Positions 5,680 to 6,182 of a stretch of DNA of 6,182 nucleotides are shown in pieces. The stretch is from Bacteroidota bacterium (GTDB taxonomy: Bacteria > Bacteroidota > Ignavibacteria > Ignavibacteriales > Ignavibacteriaceae): NCBI GenBank assembly GCA_030706105.1, contig JAUZPC010000185.1, positions 1-6,182 on the forward strand, in the 5' to 3' direction. The notes beneath the pieces are model-generated. The model saw nothing but the letters and a program-made list of their open reading frames with translations. It searched no databases and had not been told where the DNA came from. The position numbers and the translations under genes are program-made. Each line of letters starts with the position of its first letter. Within the stretch, counting starts at the first letter, position 1.

Positions 5680-6082
5680 GCTGACTATTTTTTTTATATT
5701 CTTTATTATCCTGATGATTAACATTGTAGACTCTTTTGAATTCAAGACTTTTTGCTCCAAAATTTATCAATAAACCTGTTGGCAGATTGTAGGCCTGGCA
5801 ATAGTTCATAGCCTGAGCCAGATGTACATCTTCCAATTTTGTTAGAGCTTTTAACTCCACCATTATTTTATCTTCTACAAAAAAGTCGACTCTGCGGGTG
5901 CCAATTTCAAACCCTTCATAAAAAATGGTCATTTCCAGCTCTCTTTGAAATAGCAAGTCTTGTTTACCCATTTCAATAGCTAAAGCTCTTTGGTAGATTA
6001 CCTCTTGAAAGCCATTTCCTAAAGTAGAGTGCACTTTCATTGCACATCCTATTATTTTCCTTGTAACCTCTTCATATTTCAT
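5675..6082 (-). CDS. GxxExxY family protein (PD-(D/E)XK nuclease-like fold, function unknown)
   Basis: The 135-aa protein carries the family's naming motif G24-F-Q-E27-V-I-Y30, followed by R-V-D66-F-F and V-E76-L-K78. That D...ExK arrangement is the catalytic core of PD-(D/E)XK nuclease folds, to which this family is related. QAMNYCQAYNLPTGLLINFG (90-109) is also typical. No biochemical role is established to my knowledge, so nuclease activity is inference. The length fits the family's usual 120-135 residues, and no signal peptide or membrane segment is present. The hydrophilic tail after about residue 120 is probably not part of the fold, and its last codons lie in a repeat. The ATG at 6082 has a good ribosome site, GAGGAC at 6093-6088, five bases upstream. 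It is a single-gene unit, enclosed by inverted TCCT-rich repeats, with its own possible promoter. Confidence 0.93.
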   Translation of the reverse strand: MKYEEVTRKIIGCAMKVHSTLGNGFQEVIYQRALAIEMGKQDLLFQRELEMTIFYEGFEIGTRRVDFFVEDKIMVELKALTKLEDVHLAQAMNYCQAYNLPTGLLINFGAKSLEFKRVYNVNHQDNKEYKKNSQH

Positions 6083-6087
6083 TTTTT

Positions 6088-6093
6088 GTCCTC
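6088..6093 (-). promoter_or_regulatory. Ribosome binding site of the GxxExxY gene
   Basis: GAGGAC on the minus strand lies five bases before the ATG at 6082. It is the best-spaced Shine-Dalgarno sequence among the genes in this window and fixes the start codon. Confidence 0.65.
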
Positions 6094-6108
6094 AAAATAC
6101 TAGAAATC

Positions 6109-6116
6109 CAAAGTTA
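6109..6116 (-). promoter_or_regulatory. Possible -7 promoter element of the GxxExxY gene
   Basis: TAACTTTG (6116-6109) is a perfect TAnnTTTG. Transcription would start near 6102, leaving a leader of about 20 nt that includes the ribosome site. No good TTTG is found 19-21 bp upstream, where the right repeat array lies, so the promoter is only half supported. Confidence 0.42.
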
Positions 6117-6117
6117 G

Positions 6118-6165
6118 CAATTTCCTAATCCTAAAATCCTTTAATCCCATAAATCCTAATTCAGA
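6118..6165 (-). repeat. Right inverted-repeat array of the GxxExxY module
   Basis: Read on the minus strand this begins TCTGAATTA and ends TTAGGAAATTG, the same blocks as the left copy in opposite orientation. On the + strand TCC recurs at 6123, 6129, 6137, 6145 and 6154, a 6-9 bp period. A further TCC at 6174 suggests the array may continue past the window edge. Confidence 0.7.
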
Positions 6166-6182
6166 TAATTTAATCCTTAACT

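Noticed and set aside
5506..6169. Insertion sequence with transposase
   Set aside because: The enclosed protein matches the GxxExxY family, not any transposase, and no target-site duplication is visible.

Overview
The window looks like an AT-rich chromosome segment from the Bacteroidota/Chlorobiota/Ignavibacteriota (FCB) group. Three things suggest this: promoter-like sites of the Bacteroidota form (TTTG, about 19 bp, TAnnTTTG), AT-rich intergenic DNA filled with degenerate 7-9 bp repeats, and protein sequences that resemble members of this group. This placement is inference; no rRNA or other marker gene is present. All convincing genes lie on the minus strand.

Reading in the direction of transcription (high to low coordinates), the right end (about 5506-6169) is a small module. 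It holds one gene for a GxxExxY protein (PD-(D/E)XK nuclease-like fold, function unknown) enclosed by inverted, TCCT-rich repeat arrays. Next is a 324-bp gene-free stretch (5351-5674) with two different 7-bp-period repeat blocks and a perfect 6-bp hairpin. The complete recG gene follows (3152-5350), encoding the replication-fork-remodelling helicase with all its motifs intact. After recG comes a 632-bp gene-free, very AT-rich stretch (2520-3151). It contains a third degenerate repeat block, a possible folded RNA region, a terminator-like element facing the + strand, a 30-bp-spaced direct repeat, and a good promoter.

That promoter drives a tightly overlapped three-gene operon: two D-Ala-D-Ala-ligase-like ATP-grasp enzymes (351 and 353 aa) and a GNAT acetyltransferase cut off by the left window edge. 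The 4-bp and 26-bp overlaps indicate coordinated translation. The likely joint role is making or modifying a small peptide-like or amino-acid-derived compound: the ligases form amide bonds using ATP and the GNAT acylates an amine. The substrate cannot be read from the sequence. The first ligase keeps the classical active-site signatures. The second differs at several normally conserved positions, so the two probably do not do the same job.

The most unusual aspects are the divergent ligase pair plus GNAT, the inverted-repeat architecture around the GxxExxY gene, and the presence of at least four unrelated heptad-type repeat families in so short a window.
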